A stretch of DNA of 64,000 nt from NCBI GenBank assembly GCA_963832725.1, contig CAWHVG010000002.1:496001-560000 (forward strand), written 5' to 3'. Numbering within the stretch: the stretch's first letter is position 1; the number at the start of each line of letters is the position of its first letter. Source of the stretch: JAEZBP01 sp963832725. Lineage in GTDB: Bacteria > Myxococcota_A > Polyangia > Polyangiales > Sandaracinaceae. Below are positions 1 to 9,313 of the stretch, piece after piece. Below the pieces are notes generated by a model. The model was not told the DNA's origin. It searched no databases and was given only the letters and a program-made list of their open reading frames with translations. A program made the translations under genes and the position numbers.

Positions 1-1605
1 ACGCCGACGGTCGACGCGGCCACGCCCGCGCCGGATGCGGGCCCGCCGCGCGACTGGCCGGCGATGGAGCCGCCCTCGAGCACGTCGCCGGAGGACGGGA
101 TCACCCGCGAGGTGGTCACGATCGACGGCGTGGACGCGCCGCCGAACCCGACGACGATGGACGACACGCCGGCCGAGCTGAATCGCGTGACCGTCGTTCG
201 CATGCACGCGACTGGCGTGACGATGCCGCGGGCGGTCGTCGTCGCGGTGCCGGGCTTCCTCGGCGGCGCCGGCAGCTTCGAGATGCTCGCTCGCCACCTG
301 GTGCGCCGTTCGATCGACGCCTCGATGCCGATCGAGGTGTGGGCCGTCAATCGGCGCTCCAACCTGCTCGAGGACCGGCGCGGGCTCGATGCCGCCGAGG
401 TCGCCACCGATCCGGACATCGCGCGCGGGTACTACTTCGGCGGCGAGACGGTGGGCGGTCAGGGCTTCGACGGCTTCGTGACCCAGGACGCGGTCCCGTT
501 CATGAGCGAGTGGGGGCTGGCCACGCTGGTCGGTGATCTGCGCGCGGTGATCGATCGCGTCCCGGCCGATCTGCAGCGAGGGCACGTCTTCTTGATGGGT
601 CACTCGCTCGGCGGATCGTTCGCCGAGACCTTCGCCGCGTGGCGCTTCGAGGACGGAACGCGCGGCGCCGATCTTCTGGCCGGCGTGGTGCTGGTGGACG
701 GGCATCAGAGCGAGATGCCGATCAGCCAAGACGAGTACCAGAACGGCTTCGGCAGCGGGCTGATGACCAGCCCCGGCACGAGCGCCATCCGCCAGACCAC
801 GCGCTTCGTCGAGCTGCCGATCCTCGGCGCCAGCGTGTACGCGCAGGCCGAGATCGTGGCCATGGACGCGCTCTATGCGCCCGGCGACGTGCGCGAGGAT
901 CGCGATCGCGACCAGGTGCTCGCCACCTTGCTCTCGCTGAGGCGCTCGGAGATCCCGATGATGACCAACGCCGCGGCCTTCGGGTTCGCGTTCGACTCGG
1001 AGTCCAACGGGCTCTCGTTCGCGGCGGTCTCGTGCGGGACGCACGCGGGCGGTCCGGTGGAGAGCTACGACTCGGTCTTCGGGCCCACGCTGGTACACCC
1101 GAGCGATCCGAGCGCGACCTACACCTGGATCGATGCGCTCGACGCTACGCCGGCCGAGCTCACGCCGGAGGCCAACCTCGCGCACTCGTGGATCGACGGC
1201 CGCACCAACTTCGGCGAGTGGTACTTCCCGGCGCGCCTGCCGCTGGATCTGGCCGCCGTGGCCGGGCTGGCGGTGACCTCCGACGGCTTCCAGGCGAGCG
1301 AGGGGCTCCGCGCGTTCGACGGCGCGGCGATGGACGCGCCGGTGTTGGCCATCGCGGCGGCGCTGACGACGGTGGACAGCTACCAGGCGAGTCGGATGCG
1401 GGCCGCGCCGATCGGCGACGGCCGGCCGCTGGCGGGCACCGCGCGGACCGACGACGCGGCCTACCGGGTGATCGACGCCACATTCATGACCCACATCGAC
1501 CCGCTCTCCGCCGCCGATGTGCCGGCCAACCCGGTGCCGGGCGCCATCCTCGATTTCGTCACCGCCAACGTCACCGACGGAACCGTCGAGCCCTCGTTCC
1601 CGTAG
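1..1605 (+). CDS. alpha/beta-hydrolase-fold exported protein, 5' end outside window
   Basis: The reading frame is open to the first base, so the true start lies upstream; the first internal ATG is at 64. The first ~20 visible codons are Ala/Pro/Asp-rich, like the linker that follows a lipoprotein signal in myxobacteria. A VAVPGFLGG segment (near residue 60 counted from 64) is followed by GHSLGG with the nucleophile Ser encoded at 604-606, the classic nucleophile elbow. A His in THIDPL near the C-terminus is a plausible catalytic His. Substrate is unknown; esterase, lipase or serine-peptidase-like activity would all fit. The next gene is convergent. The fold call is firm, the function is not. 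Confidence 0.8.
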   Translation, partial: TPTVDAATPAPDAGPPRDWPAMEPPSSTSPEDGITREVVTIDGVDAPPNPTTMDDTPAELNRVTVVRMHATGVTMPRAVVVAVPGFLGGAGSFEMLARHLVRRSIDASMPIEVWAVNRRSNLLEDRRGLDAAEVATDPDIARGYYFGGETVGGQGFDGFVTQDAVPFMSEWGLATLVGDLRAVIDRVPADLQRGHVFLMGHSLGGSFAETFAAWRFEDGTRGADLLAGVVLVDGHQSEMPISQDEYQNGFGSGLMTSPGTSAIRQTTRFVELPILGASVYAQAEIVAMDALYAPGDVREDRDRDQVLATLLSLRRSEIPMMTNAAAFGFAFDSESNGLSFAAVSCGTHAGGPVESYDSVFGPTLVHPSDPSATYTWIDALDATPAELTPEANLAHSWIDGRTNFGEWYFPARLPLDLAAVAGLAVTSDGFQASEGLRAFDGAAMDAPVLAIAAALTTVDSYQASRMRAAPIGDGRPLAGTARTDDAAYRVIDATFMTHIDPLSAADVPANPVPGAILDFVTANVTDGTVEPSFP

Positions 1606-1661
1606 CCTCTCGACGCCCGAAGCGCTCTCCGCGGCGGCGGATTGAGCCCGGGCGAGGGCGC

Positions 1662-2222
1662 TCAGGCGGGCGCGACCTCGCGCATGATTCTCATGAACGC
1701 GCGCATCCACGCCGGGTGGTCGGGCCAGGCGCGGGCCGAGACCATCTTGCCGTCGACCACGTCGGCGCCGTCGACGAACTCGCCGCCGGCCAGCTGGACG
1801 TCGGGCTGGAGCGCCGGGTAGGCCGCGCAGCGCTTGCCCTTCAGCGAGCCGGTCGCCGCCAGCAAGAGCGCCGCATGGCAGATGTGGGCGATGGGCTTGT
1901 CCGCCGAGACGAAGGCCTCGACGATGCGCCGGCAGTCGTCGTCGTTGCGGATGTACTCCGGCGCGCGACCGCCCGGGATCACCAGCGCCACGTAGTCGTC
2001 CGGGTTCACGTCTGCGAACGCCAGGTCGGCCGGCCAGGTGTAGCCGGGCTTCTCCGTGTAGGTGTCGTAGCCGTCCACGAAGTCGTGCACGACGAACTGG
2101 AGCTTCTTCTTGCTCGGACCCGCGAGGTGGACCTCGTAGCCCTCCTCGAGAAGACGCTGGTAGGGGTACATCACCTCGAGCGATTCGGCGGCGTCGCCCG
2201 CCAACAGAAGGACCTTGGCCAT
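1662..2222 (-). CDS. DJ-1/PfpI family protein
   Basis: This 186-residue protein has the DJ-1/PfpI layout: an N-terminal MAKVLLLAGD strand, a conserved Glu near residue 16, VIPGGRAPE near 80-88, and the nucleophile elbow AHICHAA with Cys115. Members act as glyoxalases/deglycases, chaperones or peptidases; which applies here cannot be told. The frame extends to 2279, but I start at 2222 because a strong Shine-Dalgarno (GGAGGTGAT) sits just upstream of that ATG. It is divergent from the GntR regulator, and the operator-like palindrome lies between them, so the regulator may control both directions. Confidence 0.88.
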   Translation of the reverse strand: MAKVLLLAGDAAESLEVMYPYQRLLEEGYEVHLAGPSKKKLQFVVHDFVDGYDTYTEKPGYTWPADLAFADVNPDDYVALVIPGGRAPEYIRNDDDCRRIVEAFVSADKPIAHICHAALLLAATGSLKGKRCAAYPALQPDVQLAGGEFVDGADVVDGKMVSARAWPDHPAWMRAFMRIMREVAPA

Positions 2223-2266
2223 CTCATCACCTCCGTATCGACAAATGGACTCGCTCAGCGTAGCCT

Positions 2267-2279
2267 TTGGTCTGACCAA
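2267..2279. promoter_or_regulatory. perfect palindrome TTGGTCTGACCAA, FadR/LldR/PdhR-type operator
   Basis: TTGGTC-T-GACCAA is a perfect 13-bp inverted repeat in the 92-bp gap between the divergent DJ-1 and GntR genes. It matches the TNGTNNNACNA consensus of the FadR subfamily of GntR regulators, in particular the TTGGTNNNACCAA form used by PdhR and LldR. The adjacent gene is a FadR-type regulator, so autoregulation and control of the downstream GlcD-type oxidase are inferred. Confidence 0.65.
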
Positions 2280-2314
2280 CAGTCAAACAGTCCAGTCGAA
2301 GAGGGCAAGGCCCG

Positions 2315-3008
2315 ATGAAGTTCCAGAGCGTCGCCAAGTCCGCCATCTACGAGGAGGTCGCCCGCCAGAATCCGCGAGGCCATCCTCGAGCAGCGCATCG
2401 CCAGCGGCGAAGCGTTGCCGCCCGAGCGCGAGCTGGCGCAGCAGTTCGGGGTCAGCCGGGCCACCGTGCGCGAGGCGCTCCGCCACCTGCAGGCGCAAGG
2501 GTTGTTGACGGCCGGTTCGCGCACGAGCCCGCTCCGCGCGGCCGGCCCGGAGGACGCCGCGGCGCGCTTTCGTGAGTCGCTCGGTTACGTCGTGCGGCTG
2601 CGGCAGGTCTCGCTGGCCGACTTGGTCGAGCTCCGCCGCGCGGTGGAAGTGGCGGCGTTCGAGCGCGCGGCCGCGTCGCCGATCGAAGCGCATCTCGACG
2701 AGGCGCGTGAGGCGCTTTCGGTGATGGCGCGCCCGCGGGTGTCGGCCGGCGACTACGACGCCGCCGACGTCGCCTTCCACGTCGCGCTGGTGGCCGCGTC
2801 GGGCAACGAGGCGTTGCACGCGGTGATGCTGGCCGTGCGCGAGTCGATGAAGCACTACCTCGACGCGCAGATGCGCGCTCGGGGTCTCGCGCCGGTCCGC
2901 GAGCGACTCACCGAGGAGCATCGCGCGCTGCTCTCGGCCATCGAGCGAGGCGACGCGAAGAAGGCGGCGCGCCTGCTCTCCGCGCACCTGGAGTTCTACG
3001 GGACATGA
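2315..3008 (+). CDS. GntR-family (FadR/FCD) transcriptional regulator, frameshifted
   Basis: The N-terminal part starts at ATG 2315 (MKFQSVAKSAIYEEVARQ) and the main part continues in another frame, with PPERELAQQFGVSRATVREALRHLQAQGLL, a textbook GntR winged helix, then an FCD ligand domain (LVELRRAVEVAAFERA, FHVALVAASGN, HRALLSAIERGD). The break is at 2368-2372: CAGAATCCGC is read where CAGATCCGC would give QIREAILEQRIASGE in frame. FCD regulators bind small carboxylates such as lactate, glycolate or pyruvate, which suits the neighbouring GlcD-type oxidase. The insertion sits in an expected GATC and is probably a consensus error. Confidence 0.85.
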
Positions 3009-3063
3009 AAGGCGCGCGGCTCACCGAGGAGCGCCCGGCGCCGTCGGCGAGCGAGCGCGGTGC

Positions 3064-3118
3064 CGCGGCGAAGGCGGCGCGCGTCTCGTGCACTCACCTG
3101 GAGCTTTGCGAAACGTGA
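3064..3118 (+). repeat. diverged duplicate of the GntR gene 3' end
   Basis: Bases 3064-3118 repeat the last ~54 bases of the GntR gene (2955-3008): AAGGCGGCGCGC and CACCTGGAG are identical and spacing to a terminal TGA is kept (AARLLSAHLEFYGT versus AARVSCTHLELCET). The copy is in frame with an ATG at 3005 that overlaps the GntR stop (ATGA), making a 37-codon ORF whose own TGA overlaps the GTG at 3115 of the next gene. It may be a translational bridge or only duplication debris. Confidence 0.5.
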
Positions 3119-4479
3119 GCGCGCTGGCCGAGCTGGAGCGGGACCTCGGTCCGGGCGGGCTGATCACCGACGAGGACGTGGTCGAGTCCTACCGTCGCGA
3201 TCAGGCGACGTGGGCCCCGGCGGGACGTCCGCTGGCCGTCGCGCGCCCCGACTCGACCGCGATGGTGCAAGAGATCGCGCGCTGGGCGAGCGCGCATCGG
3301 GTGCCGATCGTCGCGCGCGGGGCGGGCTCGGGTCTCTCGGGCGGCGCGTCGGCCGTCGACGGCGGGCTGGTGCTCAGCTTCGAGCGGATGGCGCGCATCC
3401 TGGACATCGATCGCGCGGCCATGCGGGCGGTCGTGCAGCCGGGCGTGTTGAACGGCGCGCTCAAGAGCGCCGTCAGCGAGCACGGCCTCTGGTATCCGCC
3501 CGATCCGTCGAGCGCCGACATCTCGTCGATCGGCGGCAACGTGGCCACGAACGCCGGCGGTCTCTGCTGCGTGAAGTACGGCGTGACGGCCGACTACGTG
3601 CTGGCGCTGGAGGTCGTGCTGGCGGACGGGCGCGTCATCCACACCGGCGGTCGGACGCGCAAGAACGTGGCCGGCTACGATCTCACGCGGCTGATCGTCG
3701 GCTCGGAGGGCACGCTCGGGCTGGTGACCGAGATCACGCTCCGGCTGCGGCCCTCGCCGCCGCCCGCGACGACGCTGGTGGCGTCGTTTCCGTCGCTGGA
3801 GGCCTCGGGCCGCGCCGTCGGCGACATCGTGCGCCGCTGCAATCCGGCGCTGCTCGAGATCATGGATCGGACGACGATCCGCGCCGTGGAGGCCTTCCAG
3901 CCGCTCGGGCTCGACACCGAGGCGGCGGCGCTCCTCTTGGCGCGCTCGGACGCGCGGCTGCCGGGCGAGATCGAGCGGATGGGCGAGGCCTGCGAGCGGG
4001 CCGGCGCGGGCACGGTGATCACGACCGACGACGAGTGGGAAGGCGACCTCTTGATGAACGCGCGCCGCCTCGCGCTGCCCTCGCTGGAGCGCCTCGGCAC
4101 CGTGCTGGTGGACGACGTGGCGGTGCCCATCCCGACGCTGCCGGAGATGATGCGGCGGGTGGAAGTGGTGGCGGCGGCGAACGGGACGACCATCGCGTCC
4201 GTGGCACACGCCGGCGACGGCAACCTGCACCCCTTCGTCGTCTTCGATCCGCGCGAGGAGGACGCCGAGCGGCGCGCGGTGGCGAGCTTCGAGGAGATCA
4301 TGCGCCAGGCCATCGAGCTCGGCGGCACCATCACCGGCGAGCACGGCGTCGGCACCCTCAAGCGCGCGTTCCTGGCGCCGCAGCTCGGTGACGCGCTGGT
4401 CGGTTTGCAGCGGCGGATCAAAGAGACCTTCGACCCGCTCGGGATCCTCAACCCCGGCAAGGTTCTCCCCCCGCGCTGA
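3115..4479 (+). CDS. glcD: FAD-linked oxidase, glycolate/D-lactate dehydrogenase GlcD type
   Basis: This 454-residue protein has the full vanillyl-alcohol-oxidase-type FAD domain: ARGAGSGLSGGAS, GVLNGALKSAV, DPSSADISSIGGNVATNAGG and VAGYDLTRLIVGSEGTLG. The C-terminal FAD-oxidase domain contains HAGDGNLHP and the signature GEHGVGTLKR. It probably oxidises glycolate, D-lactate or another 2-hydroxyacid. The frame is open from GTG 3088, but GTG 3115 has a GGAG 11 nt upstream and overlaps the preceding stop, so I prefer it. GlcE/GlcF partners are not in the window, so it may act alone like D-lactate dehydrogenases. It sits directly behind a FadR-type regulator. Confidence 0.85.
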   Translation: MSALAELERDLGPGGLITDEDVVESYRRDQATWAPAGRPLAVARPDSTAMVQEIARWASAHRVPIVARGAGSGLSGGASAVDGGLVLSFERMARILDIDRAAMRAVVQPGVLNGALKSAVSEHGLWYPPDPSSADISSIGGNVATNAGGLCCVKYGVTADYVLALEVVLADGRVIHTGGRTRKNVAGYDLTRLIVGSEGTLGLVTEITLRLRPSPPPATTLVASFPSLEASGRAVGDIVRRCNPALLEIMDRTTIRAVEAFQPLGLDTEAAALLLARSDARLPGEIERMGEACERAGAGTVITTDDEWEGDLLMNARRLALPSLERLGTVLVDDVAVPIPTLPEMMRRVEVVAAANGTTIASVAHAGDGNLHPFVVFDPREEDAERRAVASFEEIMRQAIELGGTITGEHGVGTLKRAFLAPQLGDALVGLQRRIKETFDPLGILNPGKVLPPR

Positions 4480-4527
4480 GCGGCTCGGGATGCACGCTGC
4501 CGACGGGCTCGGGTACGCTCGCTGGCG

Positions 4528-5040
4528 ATGTCGAAGAGCAACGGGAAGCACGACGCGGCGCTGCGTGCGCTCCGCGCGTTCGGGCTGGCCTATCCCGGGA
4601 CGCACACGAAGAGTCCGTGGCCGGGGCATCTCGACCTCGCCGTCGATGACAAGACGTTCGCCTACCTGAGCCTCGAGGGCGAGCCGCTCTCCATCTCGTG
4701 CAAGCTGCCGAGCTCGTGTGAAGAGGCGCTGATGCTCCCCGGCACGAAGCCGACCGCGTACGGCCTCGGCAAGTGGGGCTGGGTGTCGATGCGCTTCGAG
4801 CCCGACGACGACATCCCCGTCGAGATGCTCGAGGATTGGATCGACGAGAGCTACCGCGCGCAAGCATCGAAGAAGCGGCTGCGTGCGCTCGCCGCGCCCA
4901 GCGCTCCGTCGAAGCCGGTCGCGAGGAAGACCACCGCGAGGAAGCCCGCCGCGAAGAAGTCCGCCGCGAAGAACTCCACGACGAGGAAGGCCACCTCGAA
5001 GGAGTCCAGTCCAAAGAAGCCCACCAGGACGTCGCGCTGA
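4528..5040 (+). CDS. MmcQ/YjbR-like protein with Lys/Ala-rich histone-H1-like tail
   Basis: Residues 1-110 resemble the MmcQ/YjbR (DUF419) fold: LRALRAFGLAYPGTHTKSPWPGHLDLAVDDKTFAYL, then an EALMLPGTKPT loop, KWGWVSMRFE and DWIDESYRAQ. The last ~50 residues are low-complexity Lys, Ala, Thr and Ser, like the PAKKxxAKK tails of H1-like proteins, suggesting non-specific DNA binding. The function of the family is poorly defined. The gene stands alone, convergent with the surface-protein gene that follows. Confidence 0.75.
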   Translation: MSKSNGKHDAALRALRAFGLAYPGTHTKSPWPGHLDLAVDDKTFAYLSLEGEPLSISCKLPSSCEEALMLPGTKPTAYGLGKWGWVSMRFEPDDDIPVEMLEDWIDESYRAQASKKRLRALAAPSAPSKPVARKTTARKPAAKKSAAKNSTTRKATSKESSPKKPTRTSR

Positions 5041-5082
5041 CCGCGATGTGAGTCAGGGTCAGCGCGCGCTTGCCGCGGGGCC

Positions 5083-8000
5083 TCAGCGGCGGCGGCGCCA
5101 GAGGAGGGCGAGGCCGAGCAGCGTGAGCGCGAGGGGAACGCCGCCGCGTCCTGCGCCACCCGCCGCGCGGCAGCCGCAGCCCCCGTCGCTCGGCGGCGTC
5201 GTTCCGCCGTCGGCGCCCGGCATGTTGGGCATCCCGCCGTCGGGGCTCGCCATCCCGCCGTCGGCGCTCGGCATTCCGCCGTCGGGCATGGGCTGCGCCT
5301 CCTCTTGGCAACTCGGGCTGCAGCCGTCGCCAGCGTCGGTATTGCCGTCGTCGCAGGTCTCGCGGCCCTCTTCGACGTAGCCGTCACCGCAGCGCGCGTC
5401 CTCGCAGGCCGGCGTGCAGGCGTCGGTGGAGACGCCGTTTCCGTCGTCGCACTGCTCCATGCCGGCCCACACGTATCCGTCGCCGCAGCTCGCGTTACGG
5501 CAGGTGCTCAGGCAGGCGTCGGTGTCGAGATCGTTTCCGTCGTCGCACGCCTCCGCGCCGACCCGCACGAAGCCGTCGCCGCAGCGCGCCGACAAGCACG
5601 TGTTCAAGCAGCCGTCGGTGTTCGACGCGTTCCCGTCGTCGCACTCCTCGCCGCTCTGGACGACGCCGTCGCCGCAGCTCGCCAGCGCGCAGGTGGAGGT
5701 GCAGCCGTCGCCGTCGTCGGTGTTTCCGTCGTCGCAGGCTTCCACGCCGGTGTGCAGGTAGCCGTCGCCGCACGCCGCGGGTACGCAGCCGGCCACGCAG
5801 CTGTCGTCGTTGAGCGAGTTGCCGTCGTCGCAGCCTTCGACGCCCGTCTCCACGAAGCCGTCGCCGCAGCGCGCGTTCTGGCAGGCGCTGGTGCATGCGT
5901 CGGTCGGGTCGGTGTTCCCGTCGTCGCACTCCTCGCCCATCTGCACGATCGCGTCGCCGCAACGAGCGTTGGTGCAGGCGTTGGAGCAGGTGTCGTCGTT
6001 GACGGTGTTTCCGTCGTCGCACTCCTCGCCCGTCTGGACGATGCCGTCGCCGCAGGCCGGGTTGCGGCAGGCGTTGGTGCAGGCGTCGGTGTTGACGTCG
6101 TTTCCGTCGTCGCACTCCTCGCCCATCTGGACGATGCCGTCGCCGCACATCGCGTCGCGGCAGGCGTTGGAGCAGGCGTCGGTGTCGATGTCGTTGCCAT
6201 CGTCGCAGCTCTCGCCCGGGCCGACGAAGCCGTCGCCGCAGCGCGCGCTCTGGCAGACGTTGGTGCAGGCGTCGGTGTTGGATCCGTTCCCGTCGTCGCA
6301 CTGCTCGACGCCGCTCTCGACGTAGCCGTCGCCGCAGACCGCGTCGTGGCACATCACGCAGGCGTCGGTGTTGGACGCGTTGGCGTCGTCGCACTGCTCC
6401 ACGCCGGCCTCCACGTGGCCGTCGCCGCAGCTCGCCGCCGCGCACATCACGCAGGCGTCGGTGTCGACGGTGTTGCCGTCGTCACAGGCCTCGACGCCGT
6501 CCTGGACGAAGCCGTCGCCACAGGACGCGGCCACGCAGGTGCTGAGGCAGGCGTCGGTGTCGACGGTGTTTCCGTCGTCGCAGCCCTCGGGCCCGTTCAT
6601 CATGCCGTCGCCGCAGTAGGGGCCCTCGGCCGTGCACGTCGCGTTGCAATAGCCGTAGGTGCCGTTGAGCGAGCCGTCGTCGCAGGTCTCGCCGGCGCCG
6701 ATGGTGCCGTCGCCGCACACCGTTGCGACGGCGTACTCGTAGGCGCCCATGTCGTAGCCGGCTCCGCCGATTCCGTCGCCGTCGAGCGGGCGCGTGGCGC
6801 CGTCGTGATCGGTCGAGGGGGCGCCGGTCGCGGTCCCCGAGTCGATGCAGGGCGAGGTCGAGGTCAGCCTCAATCGCTCGGCGCGCCCGCGAAGAAGGGG
6901 TTGGTGGAGAAGCAGCCGGTGCCCCCGCTGGCGCCGTTGTAGTCGCTGGAGGTGTTGCCCCAGACATCGCTGTAGGTGACGGTCACCGTGCCGCCGATGC
7001 GGCGGATCCCGGTCGAGTTGTTGGTGACGATCGAGTTGAAGACGCGGGTGGTGCCGCCGCCCCCGTAGACGCCGTAGGGGTTGCCGTAGATGGTCGAGCT
7101 CCCGATCTCGGTCGTGCCGGCGGCCGTGTACACGCCGCGCCCCGTGTTGTTCTGGATGACGGCGTTCACGATGTGCAGCGAGCCCGCCTCGGCGTACACG
7201 CCGTAGTAGTCGTTCTGCAGCGTGATGCGGTCGACGGTTCCCGGCGACGTGGCGTAGTTGCGGATGCCGTAGCTCGCGTCCTGGACCGTGAGCCCGCTCA
7301 ACGTGGAGCCGGTGCTCCCGTCTTCCAGCGTGATGCCGTACCAGGAGCTCGCCGAGCCGGTCCCACGGAGGACGGTCGGCATCGTGCTCGTCCCCTCGGT
7401 GACCAGCGAGCCGAAGACGCGGAGCTCGGCGCGGGAGGTGTCGTCGTAGGCCTTCATGATGTCGCCGGCGGCGAAGGAGAGGGTGGCGCCCGCGGCGAGG
7501 GTGAGGGTGACGCCGGGCGCGACGGTGAGGTCGCCGGGGACGCTGGTGGTGCCTGCCGGGACGCTGCGGTCGCTCCAGAGGGTGCCGTAGAGGCCGGGGG
7601 TGGGGTCGGAGCCGTAGGGCAGGGCGCCCTGATCGGATCCGTCCTCGGCGCCGAAGCGGGCGGGGGAGTTCTCGGTCAGGCGGAGGTTGGAGCTGCCGAC
7701 GTAGAGCGGGTTGGCCTGGATGGTGCCGGTGCCGGCGCTGGCGCCGTTGTAGTCGCTGGAGGAGTTCCCCCAGACGTCGCTGTAGGTGACGGTGAGGGTG
7801 CCGCCGATGCGGCGGATGCCGGTGGAGTTGTTGGTGACGACGGAGCTTCGGACCGTGGTCGTGCCGCCGCCCCCGTAGACGCCGTAGGGGTTGCCGTAGA
7901 CGGTGCAGTGATCGAGGTCGGTGGTGCCCGCCGCCGTGTACACGCCCCGGCCCGTGTTGTTGAGCAGGAGCGAGCTGGAGATCGAGGTCGTCCCGGTGTG

Positions 8001-8519
8001 GGCGTAGACGCCGTAGTAGTTCGACTCGAGCCGGCTCGCCGTGATGGTCAGCGCTCCGTCTTCGATGGCCACGCCGTAGCTCGCGTCGCGGATGGTGGCG
8101 CCGGTGATGCTCACCGTGCCGCTCGCCGAGGCGGCGCGGATGCCGTACCAGCTCGACGCCGAGGTGCTCGTCGACTCGAAGACGACCGGCGACGCATCCG
8201 TGCCGTTCACCGTGAGGTCACCCTGGACGATGATCTCGACCCGGCTGGTGTCCAACCCGCTGGCGGCGGCGTCGCCGGTCTGCGCGCGTACTGTGACGCC
8301 CGCTTGGATGGTCAGGAACGCGCCGCTCGGCACCGTGATGTCGCCCTGCAGGACGTAGGGGCTGCCGGCCGTGGTCCAGGTCTGGTTGACGATGTTGCCG
8401 CCCGGGATCGTCGTGTCGGCGCGAGCGGGCGTCGCCAGCAGGGTCGTCAGAAGAGTCGTCAGGAGGACGGCCGCCGCGAGGGCGAGCATCGGCGGGGTGC
8501 GGAACGATTGGGGACGCAT
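5083..8519 (-). CDS. secreted beta-helix / DUF4215 / MYXO-CTERM surface protein, one frameshift
   Basis: Start ATG 8519 has AGGAG 5 nt upstream and is followed by a signal peptide (LALAAAVLLTTLLTTLLATPARA). The first ~550 residues are two similar halves of parallel beta-helix repeats, each ending in TNNSTGIRRIGGT and YSDVWGN-SSDYNGAS. A short PCIDSG...MGAYEY choice-of-anchor-Q-like segment follows. Then come 15 DUF4215 repeats (CGDG...E.CDDGN...C), an Asp/Gly/Met-rich linker and a MYXO-CTERM-like tail (GCGCRAAGG, hydrophobic helix, WRRRR). The frame breaks near 6872: GCGATTGAGG is read where GATCTGAGG or GATTTGAGG would keep SDLRLTSTSP in frame. It is probably a cell-surface adhesin-like protein; ligand unknown. 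Confidence 0.85.
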
Positions 8520-8632
8520 GGTTCTCCTCGAGCGCCACCGAATACGGCCGCGTGCGGCGAACCTTCCTCGCCGCGAGGGGAGCCGCGCAAGCCGGCGCTG
8601 TGACGAATCGCGCACCGTCGCGTGGGGTCGCT

Positions 8633-9162
8633 TCAGCCGCTCCGCCAGCGCGCGCCGAGCTCGTCGAGGTCCAGCAGCTCACCCTCGAAGGGCGTCGGTG
8701 ACGTCCACGAAGCGCATCAGGTTGGGTCGGCCCCTCGCCGATCGGCGGCCAGTCGGGCGGCGGCTGCAGGAAGCGCCCGTCCGCGTCGCGCATGTGGCTC
8801 CGATCGGAGGCGAGAGAGTCCGCAGGTAGGTGTCGGCGTCGAGGACGCGAAAGCGCGGCTGGTAGATGTTCGGGAATGCTCGCGCTCGCCCGAAGCTCGC
8901 CTCGAGTCCAGGCCTCGGCCGCGAGCGGCGACGCCGAGATCGCAGTCGAGGTCCCAGACCTCGTGTGCCCGCGGCGCTCGCGGACGGCGAGCACGACGTG
9001 GTAGTCCCAGACGACGGGCGCGCCCTTCGCCGCCGCCCGCTGGTGGAAGAGCGCGACCGTCCGGCCCGCGTTGGAGATGAACACCACCTCGCGCGGGCTC
9101 CCCTCGAGCTCCCGCGCGAGCCACCACACGTTCTCCTCGCAGTAGAAGGGCGTGTACCGCAT
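8633..9162 (-). pseudogene. protein N-terminal glutamine amidohydrolase (NTAQ1/WDYHVV family), multiply frameshifted
   Basis: Read across frames, the minus strand spells the NTAQ1 family in order: YCEENVWWLARELEG, VVFISNAGRTVALFHQRAA, VVWDYHVVLAV, EVWDLDCDLG, PRFRVLDADTYLRTL, ASDRSHMRDADGRF, QPPPDWPPIGEG and LMRFVDVTDAL, ending EGELLDLDELGARWRSG then a stop at 8633. Eukaryotic NTAQ1 deamidates N-terminal Gln to Glu in the Arg/N-degron pathway; the catalytic Cys (YCEEN), His (WDYHVV) and Asp (WDLD) are present. At least five small indels split it (a ctctcg/ctcg and a cttcgag/ctcgag among them). The start ATG 9162 has AGGA upstream. It is either a decayed gene or badly resolved sequence; family assignment is secure. 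Confidence 0.8.
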
Positions 9163-9313
9163 CGGGAGTCCTGGTCTACCACTCGTTCGCCCCTCGGCGC
9201 CCCTGCTCCCGGTGAGACGATCCTCGCTCGGCGAGCTGGCCGGAGGGCGTCGCGATGTGCGCGCCCGCCGTGCCGAACGCTTCGACTCCCGGCGGCGCGC
9301 CTACCTCGCATCC

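Noticed and set aside
1686..2186. GATTC at 1686-1690 and 2182-2186 as further GATC insertion errors
   Set aside because: Both lie inside the intact DJ-1 gene and encode expected residues, so not every GATTC is an error.
3005..3118. A 37-codon gene overlapping the GntR stop and glcD start
   Set aside because: The overlaps are suggestive, but its second half is a duplicate of the GntR 3' end and no RBS or family supports it; kept only as a repeat.
5305..6942. 545-residue plus-strand ORF
   Set aside because: It is the Ala/Val-rich antisense shadow of the DUF4215 repeats; the Cys-rich minus-strand reading has conserved repeats and a sorting tail.
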